Origin: Bdellovibrionales bacterium
GTDB lineage: Bacteria; Bdellovibrionota; Bdellovibrionia; Bdellovibrionales; UBA1609
Assembly: GCA_016716765.1 (NCBI GenBank)
Contig: JADJVA010000020.1
Location: forward strand, 310,001 to 374,000
DNA: 64,000 nucleotides
Reading direction: 5' to 3'
Part shown: one piece after another, positions 17,444 through 26,177 of the stretch
Numbering within the stretch: the first letter of the stretch is position 1
How the letters are laid out: every line of letters starts with the position of its first letter
Position numbers and translations under genes: made by a program
Notes under the pieces: model-generated
What the model saw: only the letters and a program-made list of their open reading frames with translations
Told to the model about the DNA's origin: nothing
The model's database searches: none

Positions 17444-19990
17444 CTAGAGAGTTTCCCAGGTTTCTCTTTGGGAGGGCCTGGTCACCTCCACCTTGATTGG
17501 CTGAACCAGCCAGGTTAGTTTCGTTGTGGCCTTGGCATAAAGACTTTCATAGATTCCAAAGTCCCGAACGACCTTTTTGACATAATTTCGCGTCTCAATA
17601 AACGGTATATGCTCAATAAACTCATCCATTTCAAGCTTTCCAAAATTGGCAAGCCAACCTTCGACGCGATGAGGACCCGCATTGTAGCTTGCGGCAGCAA
17701 GAGGTACTGAACCTCCAAATTTACTGAGCAGTCGTTGCAAATATTTTGTCCCTAATCGCAAGTTCAGGTCTGGATCACTTAGCCGTCGCTCATTAAAGGT
17801 CTCATCACCGATAAGGCGAGCCACCTGTTTGGCGGTATTGGGCATGAGCTGCATAAGGCCCTTTGCTCCCACCGGCGAAACAACATCGAAGCGAAAGGAG
17901 CTTTCGGTGCGCATAATTCCCCAAATGAATTCACTTGGCACATTAAAAGAGATCGCGTATTTTTCGACAGAATCTTTGTAGGCTCTGGGATAGGCATACT
18001 CCCACAAATAGCGACTGCCTTCGATTCCACGCTGAGAACGAATATTGGAGAAATTAACGATACTGATGTATGACGACCGATGGTAAGATCTTATCTGCTC
18101 ATATGAAGCCATTAACATTTTGAGGTAATCTTGATTCCGGGTCCGACGTTCTATTTCAAATAGCTCCCATCGAGCCCATTCACCCAGCCCTACCTGAATA
18201 AGTAGGGTGGCCCTTTCAAATCTCAAACGCAATTCGGGATCGCGAAAGTTGGTAGCGACAACTGGTTTCTCCTCATCCGGCGAACTGGTTCCTTCTTCTG
18301 TAGCTGCAACGTCCGCAACCTCTTCTTCTTCACTTGAGACACCGTCCATGGTCGTGTTCAAGCTTTCTTCGGATTCTGCCTCCTGAACTCCCTCTTCTTC
18401 TCGCTTTCCGATGATTTCTCCATTGACGTCGAGTTCTTCTTTGAGAGAAACAAGTCCATCCCCATCTGGCATAATTCCCAAATAATTAGATGAAGATCCT
18501 TCTGCCACTTTCCGAACTGTCTCGAGATTCGAAATACTCTCTAAGCGATACTTGGCAGTAAGTGTGTAATAGTCCCACATCGGATCTTTGGCTAGCGCCT
18601 CAAAAAGACTCCTGGCCTCGGTGTACTTATTCATGCGCAAAAGCGCCATGGCCTTCCAATAATTAATTCTTTCAATGGCAATTTTGTTCCAATAGCGACG
18701 GGTTTGACGATTCTTTTTTTCATTTAAGATTCGATCAAAACCATTCAGAGCTCCAAGATAATCTCCCTTAAGATAACGAATCCAGCTCATGTGCCACTGA
18801 GAATCCCGACTCAATCCAGACCGCGGATATTCTTTCAAAAATTGCTCAAACTTACGAGAAGCTCCATCATAGTCTTGAAACTGATAACTCAAAAATGCAG
18901 CTTGATAGAGCGCCTCACGTCCCGATCGAGATTTTGGACTTGATTCATGAGCTCGATAGAAGGCCCCGACCGCAGTTTGATATTCTCCAGCTCTGGCTGC
19001 AGCCCTCCCTAGCTGCATCAGATACGCAAAGTTCTTATGGTATTTTTCGTAATATTTGATCAGAAGTTTCAAAGCTTCGTCGACATAGCCATCATTTACT
19101 AAGAAATTGGCCAAAGCCATATCGACTGCATAGTGAGTAGCTTCACCCGTGGCCCGTTTCTTCAATGTTTCAAGCTCAGATCGAGCTCTGTCTGACTTTC
19201 CGGCCCACTGCAAACGACGAATTCGCTTCTGCTGATCTGCCTGCGTCGAAAGGCATCCGAGCTTCTTCCCATCAAATGGTGACGAGGCTAAGTCGATTCC
19301 CCAGTCATCGATGAGCCCATGTTGCGGGTATTTGCTATAGAGCCGTCGAGCCCAAGCACAAGCTCTCCACTTTCGCCCGTTCTGCATCTCAACCTTCACC
19401 AGGCGCCACAAAATTTCGGGATAGGCCTCTGAAGATCGCCAACGCCGTTCTAAATAAGCCAACTCAGGAAGAGCCTTGCTCCACTTCCCTTGATCAATTA
19501 GCATTTCACTTATTTTAAATTTTGTCTCATAGGCCAATTGACTGGGAGGACGAAGTTTCAAGAGGCGATCATATTCTCGCTGGGCTTCCTTGAATTCACG
19601 CTTTGCCTGAAAAGAGAGGCCCAAAAAATACCGCACATAGTACTCGATGGGACTGGGAATAGCGAGTGCCTTTTCTAGATGGCTCTGGGCTTCATTGTAT
19701 TTCTGAAGCTCAAATGACAACACCCCACGAACAAAAAAACTCAGGGCAATATCCGCAGGTGACAAAGGGCCTTTCATTTGCGTGAGAGCCTTCTCCGCAC
19801 CCGAATAGTTCTTTTCTTCAACCAGAGTTCTGACCTTGGCGAATAAATTCTGCTGTCCTGAAGAGGGAATGACAACAAATACCAGAAGCGTGAGAACAAC
19901 AACTGAGCCGATCCAATGGCGCAAGAATTCCTCCCGTAAAAGAGCCGCAAGAGACAGCCCATCCCTTATTTTATTAGACTTAGTCAGCAT
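17444..19990 (-). CDS. slt: Soluble lytic murein transglycosylase with TPR-like repeats
   Basis: 848 residues from the ATG at 19990 (AGG 5 bases upstream); an in-frame TTG at 20008 is less likely. An N-terminal hydrophobic segment (about 28-45) exports it. Residues about 50-500 form many TPR-like helix pairs, a Glu-rich acidic linker covers about 520-585, and the C-terminal SLT domain covers about 680-820. The SLT motifs are IWGIMRTESSFR with the catalytic Glu, GAKGLMQLMPNTA and ASYNAGPHRVEGW. It cleaves peptidoglycan to 1,6-anhydromuropeptides. Longer than E. coli Slt70 (645) because of the extra repeats and linker. Transcribed divergently from radA. Confidence 0.9.
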   Translation of the reverse strand: MLTKSNKIRDGLSLAALLREEFLRHWIGSVVVLTLLVFVVIPSSGQQNLFAKVRTLVEEKNYSGAEKALTQMKGPLSPADIALSFFVRGVLSFELQKYNEAQSHLEKALAIPSPIEYYVRYFLGLSFQAKREFKEAQREYDRLLKLRPPSQLAYETKFKISEMLIDQGKWSKALPELAYLERRWRSSEAYPEILWRLVKVEMQNGRKWRACAWARRLYSKYPQHGLIDDWGIDLASSPFDGKKLGCLSTQADQQKRIRRLQWAGKSDRARSELETLKKRATGEATHYAVDMALANFLVNDGYVDEALKLLIKYYEKYHKNFAYLMQLGRAAARAGEYQTAVGAFYRAHESSPKSRSGREALYQAAFLSYQFQDYDGASRKFEQFLKEYPRSGLSRDSQWHMSWIRYLKGDYLGALNGFDRILNEKKNRQTRRYWNKIAIERINYWKAMALLRMNKYTEARSLFEALAKDPMWDYYTLTAKYRLESISNLETVRKVAEGSSSNYLGIMPDGDGLVSLKEELDVNGEIIGKREEEGVQEAESEESLNTTMDGVSSEEEEVADVAATEEGTSSPDEEKPVVATNFRDPELRLRFERATLLIQVGLGEWARWELFEIERRTRNQDYLKMLMASYEQIRSYHRSSYISIVNFSNIRSQRGIEGSRYLWEYAYPRAYKDSVEKYAISFNVPSEFIWGIMRTESSFRFDVVSPVGAKGLMQLMPNTAKQVARLIGDETFNERRLSDPDLNLRLGTKYLQRLLSKFGGSVPLAAASYNAGPHRVEGWLANFGKLEMDEFIEHIPFIETRNYVKKVVRDFGIYESLYAKATTKLTWLVQPIKVEVTRPSQRETWETL

Positions 19991-20152
19991 GTAAACCTGG
20001 ACCCTCAAATTATTTGCACCTGGTCATTTTGTGCGATGCGCTACTCGAGAGACCAAATCGAAGAGACAAATAAAAAAAAGAGACTTTAAATTTTGTACGC
20101 CGTCCCAGCGGATGGTAGGGGTACAGGCGAATTAGAAATCTGGAGTTCAATC

Positions 20153-21634
20153 GTGGCTAAGAACAAATCCCTATTCGTCTGTCAGGAGTGCGGAGCACAA
20201 CGCCAAAAATGGGAAGGACGCTGCAATGAATGTGGGGCCTGGAATTCACTCGTCGAAGAAAAAATCATTGCTCCCTTAGGCAAGGCATCGGGTCGAGGCT
20301 GGACAATCGGAAATAGTGAATCAGACTCTTCCGCCTCGGGACTTCGGGCCTATCGCCTCAATGAAACCTTCGACGAAGGACAGGCAAAACGCCAATCTAC
20401 CGGAATCGGCGAGCTCGACCGCGTCCTTGGGGGTGGGCTCGTCTCAGGAAGTTACACTTTGTTGGGTGGAGATCCTGGAATTGGAAAAAGTACTTTGCTC
20501 CTGCAAATGGCAGGAGGACTAGCCAACGAGGGCAGCCAGATTCTTTATGTATCAGGCGAAGAGAGCGTCCCACAAACAGCTCTGCGCGCTCGTCGGCTCG
20601 GTATTCAGTCAGAAAAAGTGGCCATCGCAAGTGAGAGCAGACTTGAACACATCATCGCACTCGCCCGATCCCTTCAGCCCGATGTTCTTGTGGTCGATTC
20701 GATTCAGACCGTCTACCTCGCCGACATTCCGTCCGCGCCAGGATCTGTTTCTCAAGTGCGAGAGTGCGCAAGTCAATTGATGAGTTTGGCGAAGAGTTCA
20801 AATGTGGCTGTCCTCATCATTGGCCACGTGACTAAAGAGGGAAATATTGCGGGTCCCAAAACCTTGGAACACATGGTTGACACTGTATTGTCGTTTGAAG
20901 GCGACAACAGCCACCAATTTCGTTTGCTGCGTGCCCTTAAAAATCGCTTTGGAGCCACAAATGAATTGGGCGTTTTTCAGATGGCGAGCCAAGGTATGAC
21001 AGAGGTGACCAACCCTTCCGAATTATTTCTAGAAGAGCGCGGCGCCGACCTCATTGGCTCGAGTGTGTTTACTGCGATGGAGGGCAGTCGCCCTCTCCTG
21101 TGCGAAGTCCAGGCGCTGGCTTCCTATTCACCGATGGCCATGCCCCGCCGAACTTCTATTGGTTTTGACTTAGCAAGAATCCATCTTCTTGTGGCAGTCC
21201 TAGATAAACATTTGAACTCTCACCTTCATCAAAATGATGTCTTCGTTAATATCGTGGGAGGCCTCAGACTCACTGAGCCCGCTGCCGATCTTGCGGTTGC
21301 GGCAAGTCTGATCTCGTCGATGGGTCAACAGGAGCTGGATCCGCGCACTTGTTTTTTTGGTGAGATTGGCCTCACTGGAGAGATCAGAGCGGCCAGTCTG
21401 CCGGAAGAACGAATCCGTGAGGCACTTAAGCTAGGTTTCATGACTTTTGTCTTGCCAGAGTCAAACCGCAAACATCTCGCCCAGCAAATAAAAGAAAAAA
21501 AAGATCCGTTGACCACTTTTAAGTTCGTCAAACACATCCGAGATCTAGAAAGAGTCATTGGCAAGCGCACCCAAGCGGCCAGCAAAAAAGGATCTAGCGA
21601 AAAAGTTGACCCAAAATTGCTTTTCGACAACTGA
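20153..21634 (+). CDS. radA: DNA repair protein RadA
   Basis: 493 residues from a GTG at 20153 with GGAG 7 bases upstream; further upstream in-frame codons do not look coding. The three RadA parts are present: a C4 zinc finger (CQECG and CNECG, first 40 residues), a RecA-like ATPase with Walker A GGDPGIGKST (about 104-113) and the RadA-specific KNRFG, and a Lon-type C-terminal domain (GGLRLTEPAADLAVAASL). RadA drives branch migration of recombination intermediates. It stands alone, facing the gene at 21677-22666. Confidence 0.95.
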   Translation: MAKNKSLFVCQECGAQRQKWEGRCNECGAWNSLVEEKIIAPLGKASGRGWTIGNSESDSSASGLRAYRLNETFDEGQAKRQSTGIGELDRVLGGGLVSGSYTLLGGDPGIGKSTLLLQMAGGLANEGSQILYVSGEESVPQTALRARRLGIQSEKVAIASESRLEHIIALARSLQPDVLVVDSIQTVYLADIPSAPGSVSQVRECASQLMSLAKSSNVAVLIIGHVTKEGNIAGPKTLEHMVDTVLSFEGDNSHQFRLLRALKNRFGATNELGVFQMASQGMTEVTNPSELFLEERGADLIGSSVFTAMEGSRPLLCEVQALASYSPMAMPRRTSIGFDLARIHLLVAVLDKHLNSHLHQNDVFVNIVGGLRLTEPAADLAVAASLISSMGQQELDPRTCFFGEIGLTGEIRAASLPEERIREALKLGFMTFVLPESNRKHLAQQIKEKKDPLTTFKFVKHIRDLERVIGKRTQAASKKGSSEKVDPKLLFDN

Positions 21635-21676
21635 GCTTCTGCTCACCGACTCTTTCAGGGATCATACCCAGCATTA

Positions 21677-22666
21677 TCAATGACGAAAGAGAATAAGACT
21701 TCCGGCCCTACGATAGCTGCCAGGATTCTCTCTTCGATAATACAGCCCAATGAGTTTTTGAAGTTGAGGAACCGAATAGAGTTGAAAAAAACCTTCACCC
21801 CCAAGGATCTCAATCAAGACACCACGTTGGCCGTTAGGCAGGGATTTTAAATTACTCAGGTTTCCGTTGCTGCGCGAACTTGAGAATATCTTTCCGTTCT
21901 TTGCCAGCTCAACTTTCGATTTTCCCACCAAAGTGCCACTTTCTTTCCTGCCTGAAAAAACCAATCTTACGTCCCATTTTTCCTGTCCAGGAGAATCAAA
22001 AACCAATTCTCCCGAAAAAGTTCCTCGCAATTCCCGAATTTGCTCAGAATCAATTTCATGGGCGTTCTTAAGAGAATCAAACAAATTGCCTAAGCTAACA
22101 GATTTCAAAAAGGTCTCAATCTCACTTTCAGAGCGTAGCTCATTCAGCTGTTTTTCAGCCTCCAAAATCGATTTGGCTTCTGATGATGATTTCAATTGGT
22201 TCGCAGACTGAAAAGAAGTGGATTCCAAAGAATTTGGAGCTACCTCATCAGATTCGATCAAATCAACTGGCGCTACCATATCCTTCCTCTTTCGACCCTG
22301 GCTCACCGACTGGGCAAAGACCATCTGCTCCCCTGAAGTCTTGATTCCCAAGTCCACCAGGAAAAGAAGCATGATTTTGCCAAGGATTTCCTCGGCCTTG
22401 TAATAGCGATCTTTCTCACTTTTCAGTTTCAAATAATCACTGATATCGCTTTCGCTAAATTTGACAAATTGGTCTGTCACTCGGCTCAATGCCCGCATTT
22501 TCTCTTGAACTAAAGATGCCTCCGTTTCGGCCTCTAAAGATGAGGGCCGACCAATTCTGTCCCGATGATTGCCGTAACTCCCCAAATAGTAGCCAAACAC
22601 AAAGGCCATAGAAATGAGCGCAAAATAAAAGAAATGAAGTCGCCCCAGAAAAAACCTCTCCGTCAC
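21677..22666 (-). CDS. Membrane-anchored protein of unknown function
   Basis: 329 residues. One N-terminal helix (about 9-28) with a GYYLGSYG end, then a charged, partly coiled region (45-200) rich in Ser and Glu. The C-terminal domain of about 110 residues (SGELVFDSPGQEKWDVRLVF onward) looks like a small beta-sandwich. The start is GTG at 22666 without a clear Shine-Dalgarno. A palindromic region lies just upstream. No family recognised. Confidence 0.6.
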   Translation of the reverse strand: MTERFFLGRLHFFYFALISMAFVFGYYLGSYGNHRDRIGRPSSLEAETEASLVQEKMRALSRVTDQFVKFSESDISDYLKLKSEKDRYYKAEEILGKIMLLFLVDLGIKTSGEQMVFAQSVSQGRKRKDMVAPVDLIESDEVAPNSLESTSFQSANQLKSSSEAKSILEAEKQLNELRSESEIETFLKSVSLGNLFDSLKNAHEIDSEQIRELRGTFSGELVFDSPGQEKWDVRLVFSGRKESGTLVGKSKVELAKNGKIFSSSRSNGNLSNLKSLPNGQRGVLIEILGGEGFFQLYSVPQLQKLIGLYYRRENPGSYRRAGSLILFRH

Positions 22667-22674
22667 TTTTTAGC

Positions 22675-22724
22675 TAGGCTAGCCTACAAGCTTATAATGA
22701 AAAGAATTGTGCGATACGATCGCA
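22675..22724. promoter_or_regulatory. Two palindromes upstream of the 21677-22666 gene
   Basis: TAGGCTAGCCTA (22675-22686) is a perfect 12-bp palindrome 8 bp before the GTG start of the gene at 22666. TGCGAT and ATCGCA (22710-22715 and 22719-22724) form a perfect 6-bp inverted repeat around ACG. On the minus strand a TTGACT (22726-22731) partly abuts the second. This arrangement would suit a promoter with an operator, but no regulator gene is adjacent. Confidence 0.3.
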
Positions 22725-22795
22725 TAGTCAATTCATTTCATGTGAACTCATATTGAGCTGATTTTGATCGTCCATCAAATTTGGGTCTTTTCATC

Positions 22796-23533
22796 TCACT
22801 GAAACTCTAAATCCCACCACATTTGAAACTCAGCGCATGGACTTGAATTGACTCCTGAACCGCAACGGTTTCCCCCTCCATGACCTCGGCCACTCGCTTT
22901 GTTTATTAGCTCATTGCTCAATCGAGTGCCGCCCTTAAAAGGAGTTGGATTGGCCAGAGGATAATATTGAGACATGTAGTCAACGCCATGGCAACTCGTG
23001 CACCGGCTCAACAACATTGGTTTGATAGTTGATTCATAATAAGCTTGTCCAGCGGCCTTCGGCACGTATGCCGCAAACCTGCGCGCCGAAGCCAAGGTAA
23101 CTTGCCGACCTGGGCGGACTCCGTAAACGTAAAGTTCAGCAACCTCCCCCGTCTTAAATTGGGGAGGCAACTCAAACACAAAGAAGTGACCATTGTTCTG
23201 GCCTCCACCAACGGCATTCGCAACCGTGGTCCCGGCCAACTCTCCTCCCTGATTCTTGGGTCCGTTCACAAAAAATTCGACTGTGAGAGTCGCCAATTTA
23301 TCTTGATTGTCGACTGCCCATCCAGAGACACGACCAAAATCCGAAATAAAGCTCAACTCTCCACTCAGCTGTGCTTCGTTCTGAACGCCGGCCCCATTTC
23401 CTGGCTGATTTGAATCGCTTGTTTTTTTCTTCTCAACTGAACCGACATCGCCGCAATTATTATATAAAAATAATATTGGAGCTGTTAAAAGAATAAAACT
23501 CAAAAACCTCTGAATGATTTTTTTATTAGTCAT
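22796..23533 (-). CDS. Lipoprotein with single c-type haem motif
   Basis: 245 residues. The signal peptide ends LYNNC (Cys27), a lipobox form often seen in Bdellovibrio-like genomes. A beta-rich middle domain (about 55-150; SGWAVDNQDKLATLTVEFFV) resembles Ig-like surface modules. A C-terminal CTSCH haem-binding site (Cys178, Cys181, His182) is followed by MSQYYPLANP, which could give the axial Met. The end has two further Cys (CGSGVNSSPC), possibly a disulfide. It may be a surface electron carrier or a sugar-binding protein with a planctomycete-type cytochrome c tail. Function unproven. Confidence 0.7.
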   Translation of the reverse strand: MTNKKIIQRFLSFILLTAPILFLYNNCGDVGSVEKKKTSDSNQPGNGAGVQNEAQLSGELSFISDFGRVSGWAVDNQDKLATLTVEFFVNGPKNQGGELAGTTVANAVGGGQNNGHFFVFELPPQFKTGEVAELYVYGVRPGRQVTLASARRFAAYVPKAAGQAYYESTIKPMLLSRCTSCHGVDYMSQYYPLANPTPFKGGTRLSNELINKASGRGHGGGNRCGSGVNSSPCAEFQMWWDLEFQ

Positions 23534-23752
23534 TTGGAACTGCCACTCCTAAATCCCATTTTCGTCCGAAGACCTTTAATCAATTGTCGCCTAGAAATAG
23601 TTGAAATAGAACAGAAGGAGTTGGTTTGCCCCACAATAGAACAGATATTTGCCTATTTTATAAATCATCCAGATTCACTTAACTAGAGATTCCATTTCGA
23701 ATATCATTTTGAATCAATCAGAACATTGGTAAATCTGTGCCTTCACAAACAA

Positions 23753-26095
23753 CTAGGCAGTTTTCTTAAATTCAGCCAAGGTCTTCTCGAGGCTCTTAAT
23801 TTCCTTTTGTGCTTCAACACATTTGGTTCGCCACTCTTGTGACTCTTTTCTCAGGTTTCTCTCTCTCTCCTGAACTTTACTTAGCTTGTGTTGTAAGTCG
23901 TCTGCTGACTGCTCTCCCGCCGTGACCTGTCGATCGAGAAGACTGGCTCGTTCAGTCATTATTTTGTATTTATTTAAAGCCTCATTCGTTTTTCGTATAT
24001 AGGCTTGACGCTCCTGCCGAAGACTGTCAGTGAGCTGGGTCAGCTTTCCAACAGAAGACTGGGATTGCTTCAACAGATTACAATTCATTTCAAACTTGAT
24101 CGCGACCGTTCTCATTTGTTTCTCTCGCTGGTCTTTGTCCTTCACAAGCCTATCCATATTTTGTATCAAACGCTTCGTCTCGGTCTTTGCCTCAACTATT
24201 TTCGAATTGAGATTGATAATTGTCTTTTTAACTTCCGATAATTCGTTTTGCTTATTTTCATATTTTTGCAGGAGAGAATTAAACTGTTCCTCCCGAACCC
24301 TAACTACCGCTTCATTCCCCGTTCCTCTTCTGAGGGCATCATTCTCGATGTTTGCCAAGTCTAGCTGATTACCTAAATCGGCAACTCGTTCCTTACCTAC
24401 CTCTTCTCCTAACTTGGCGAGTTTGGAATTGCGATGCATATCCTCAATCATAGAATCAAAACCAATCTGGGACTGAAGAAGAGAATTTACTCGCTCTTCA
24501 AGACTCTCAATTGTTTTGTGATTTTCACTGTTAGCAGTTTCCAAATTCTCAGTGTACTCTCTTGTTCGACTCAAGATGAGCTCCAATTCCTCTCCTTTTT
24601 TAGTCATTGATTCAACGAGGGACAATAGATTTTCATTCTGGACCTTCAAGATTTGATTTTCTGATTCGATTTGCTTGAAATTTTCTGCGTTCTCATCAGC
24701 AACAGAGTCTGATTCCGTGAATTGAATTCCGTTGGACAATTCTTCCTTTCTTTCATTTTGATTGGAATCTTCTGAATTGAAAAGTAAATTTGGATTTAGC
24801 TGAACCTGATCGTCAACGACAGAACGGCTCACAGACTTATAATTGCTAAACAATGAAGTCGAGTTTTCAAAGAGGCCCTCGTTGGCCTTTTCAATTTTTT
24901 TTATTTCATCGTCTAAGTCATTGGCAGCCAGCACTCCAGCAGGGTCAAGACTCTTTTTTGCTTGAAGATAGAAAAGAAACCACTTATCTCTTAGACTTCG
25001 ATAGACAGATCGAACGGCACCACTTTTGGCTTTCAAATCTTTAATTATTAAGCCTTGCTTAAGAATTTGATGTTGAAAATGCTTTACATCACTGCTGTTA
25101 CTTCGCATCAGCTCCTTTAACGTCAACATTTCTCGAAGGTAGGTGGGCAATTCTTCATATTTTCCGACATTGGATTTTAAAGGAATGGCCTGGCCCAAGT
25201 GATTTTCTGCTCCCTCAATTGCCATGCCCAATAGCTGAGAAGCCAGAGATGATGATAGATTCGTTGAAAATGGCTTTATTCGAGCCGCCTGCCTCTTTAA
25301 AAGTAAAGTCGCCTCAGAACTGGAAATGCCATTTCTGTCCAATTCTTCGAGTTGATGTACTTCGGAACTGATTTTCTCAATCATTCGACTCAGACCATCA
25401 AACTCACTGTGTTTCTTACTGACGCCAGAAATTCGAACCAGTCCGTCATCTATCACTTGAGTCACGCCCTTAATGCGCTTTTCGAACTCATCCTGAACGA
25501 GAGATTCAGAAGAAATTTTGATGAGTTCATCTGAAATTCGCAAAGTGACGTCTCCGATAACCAAGAGGTCCTCCTCCGGGACCTGATTGAGTCTTGTAAG
25601 ATTCTCCTCAATATCATTCACCTTGCCCTTTAAAAACTGGATCAGATCTTCTTGATCCTGTTCAAGGGGGCTTAGGGCATTTGCCTTTGGTTCAGTTGAA
25701 ATCTCCGATTGAAGCGCTGTTAAACTGAATTCCTCAGGATCCGGAATTCCATCTATATCCGCTTTTCCCTGTGATTTTATCAAATCCAAAATCCGACGTC
25801 CGTCTGAAGACTTGAGAAAATCGTCAAGGTAAGCAAAGTAGCTTTGCTTATCAGACTTAAGAACGAATACTTTCTGTATCGAACGCCCCTCTAGAAGAGC
25901 ATATTTTGAGTCAGGAAAAATCTCGTTCCCATTGACCCACCGAACAATCCGATTCACACGTTCTAGCAAGATAAAGCAGTCAAACGGAATCACTTGTCCT
26001 GGACGGATCGATGACGCCAATATCGGATAATAGTCCTGTGAATCAAATTCTGGCAATTCTAAGCACTCCAATTGGGTAGGGTCTCGAAGATACAT
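23753..26095 (-). CDS. Large coiled-coil protein with N-terminal signalling-like domain
   Basis: 780 residues with no signal peptide. Residues about 20-100 (IRPGQVIPFDCFILLERVNR... KQSYFAYLDDFL) resemble the small N-terminal domain found before HD-GYP domains in Bdellovibrio-type proteins, but no HD-GYP motif follows. Residues about 145-370 are helical, and about 470-775 are a near-continuous coiled coil rich in Glu, Lys, Gln and Asn. A cytoplasmic scaffold or polarity factor is possible. It stands alone between a haem lipoprotein and glpK. No named family recognised. Confidence 0.6.
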   Translation of the reverse strand: MYLRDPTQLECLELPEFDSQDYYPILASSIRPGQVIPFDCFILLERVNRIVRWVNGNEIFPDSKYALLEGRSIQKVFVLKSDKQSYFAYLDDFLKSSDGRRILDLIKSQGKADIDGIPDPEEFSLTALQSEISTEPKANALSPLEQDQEDLIQFLKGKVNDIEENLTRLNQVPEEDLLVIGDVTLRISDELIKISSESLVQDEFEKRIKGVTQVIDDGLVRISGVSKKHSEFDGLSRMIEKISSEVHQLEELDRNGISSSEATLLLKRQAARIKPFSTNLSSSLASQLLGMAIEGAENHLGQAIPLKSNVGKYEELPTYLREMLTLKELMRSNSSDVKHFQHQILKQGLIIKDLKAKSGAVRSVYRSLRDKWFLFYLQAKKSLDPAGVLAANDLDDEIKKIEKANEGLFENSTSLFSNYKSVSRSVVDDQVQLNPNLLFNSEDSNQNERKEELSNGIQFTESDSVADENAENFKQIESENQILKVQNENLLSLVESMTKKGEELELILSRTREYTENLETANSENHKTIESLEERVNSLLQSQIGFDSMIEDMHRNSKLAKLGEEVGKERVADLGNQLDLANIENDALRRGTGNEAVVRVREEQFNSLLQKYENKQNELSEVKKTIINLNSKIVEAKTETKRLIQNMDRLVKDKDQREKQMRTVAIKFEMNCNLLKQSQSSVGKLTQLTDSLRQERQAYIRKTNEALNKYKIMTERASLLDRQVTAGEQSADDLQHKLSKVQERERNLRKESQEWRTKCVEAQKEIKSLEKTLAEFKKTA

Positions 26096-26177
26096 CGGAA
26101 GCTTTGAACATGGCTTTTAGCTATTCAAATCGAGAAATTTGATCAGAGACCCATGGGCGACAAATCTCAGTTAAATA

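Noticed and set aside
22693..22698. Perfect TATAAT on the plus strand
   Set aside because: No plus-strand gene lies downstream and no -35 is in place.
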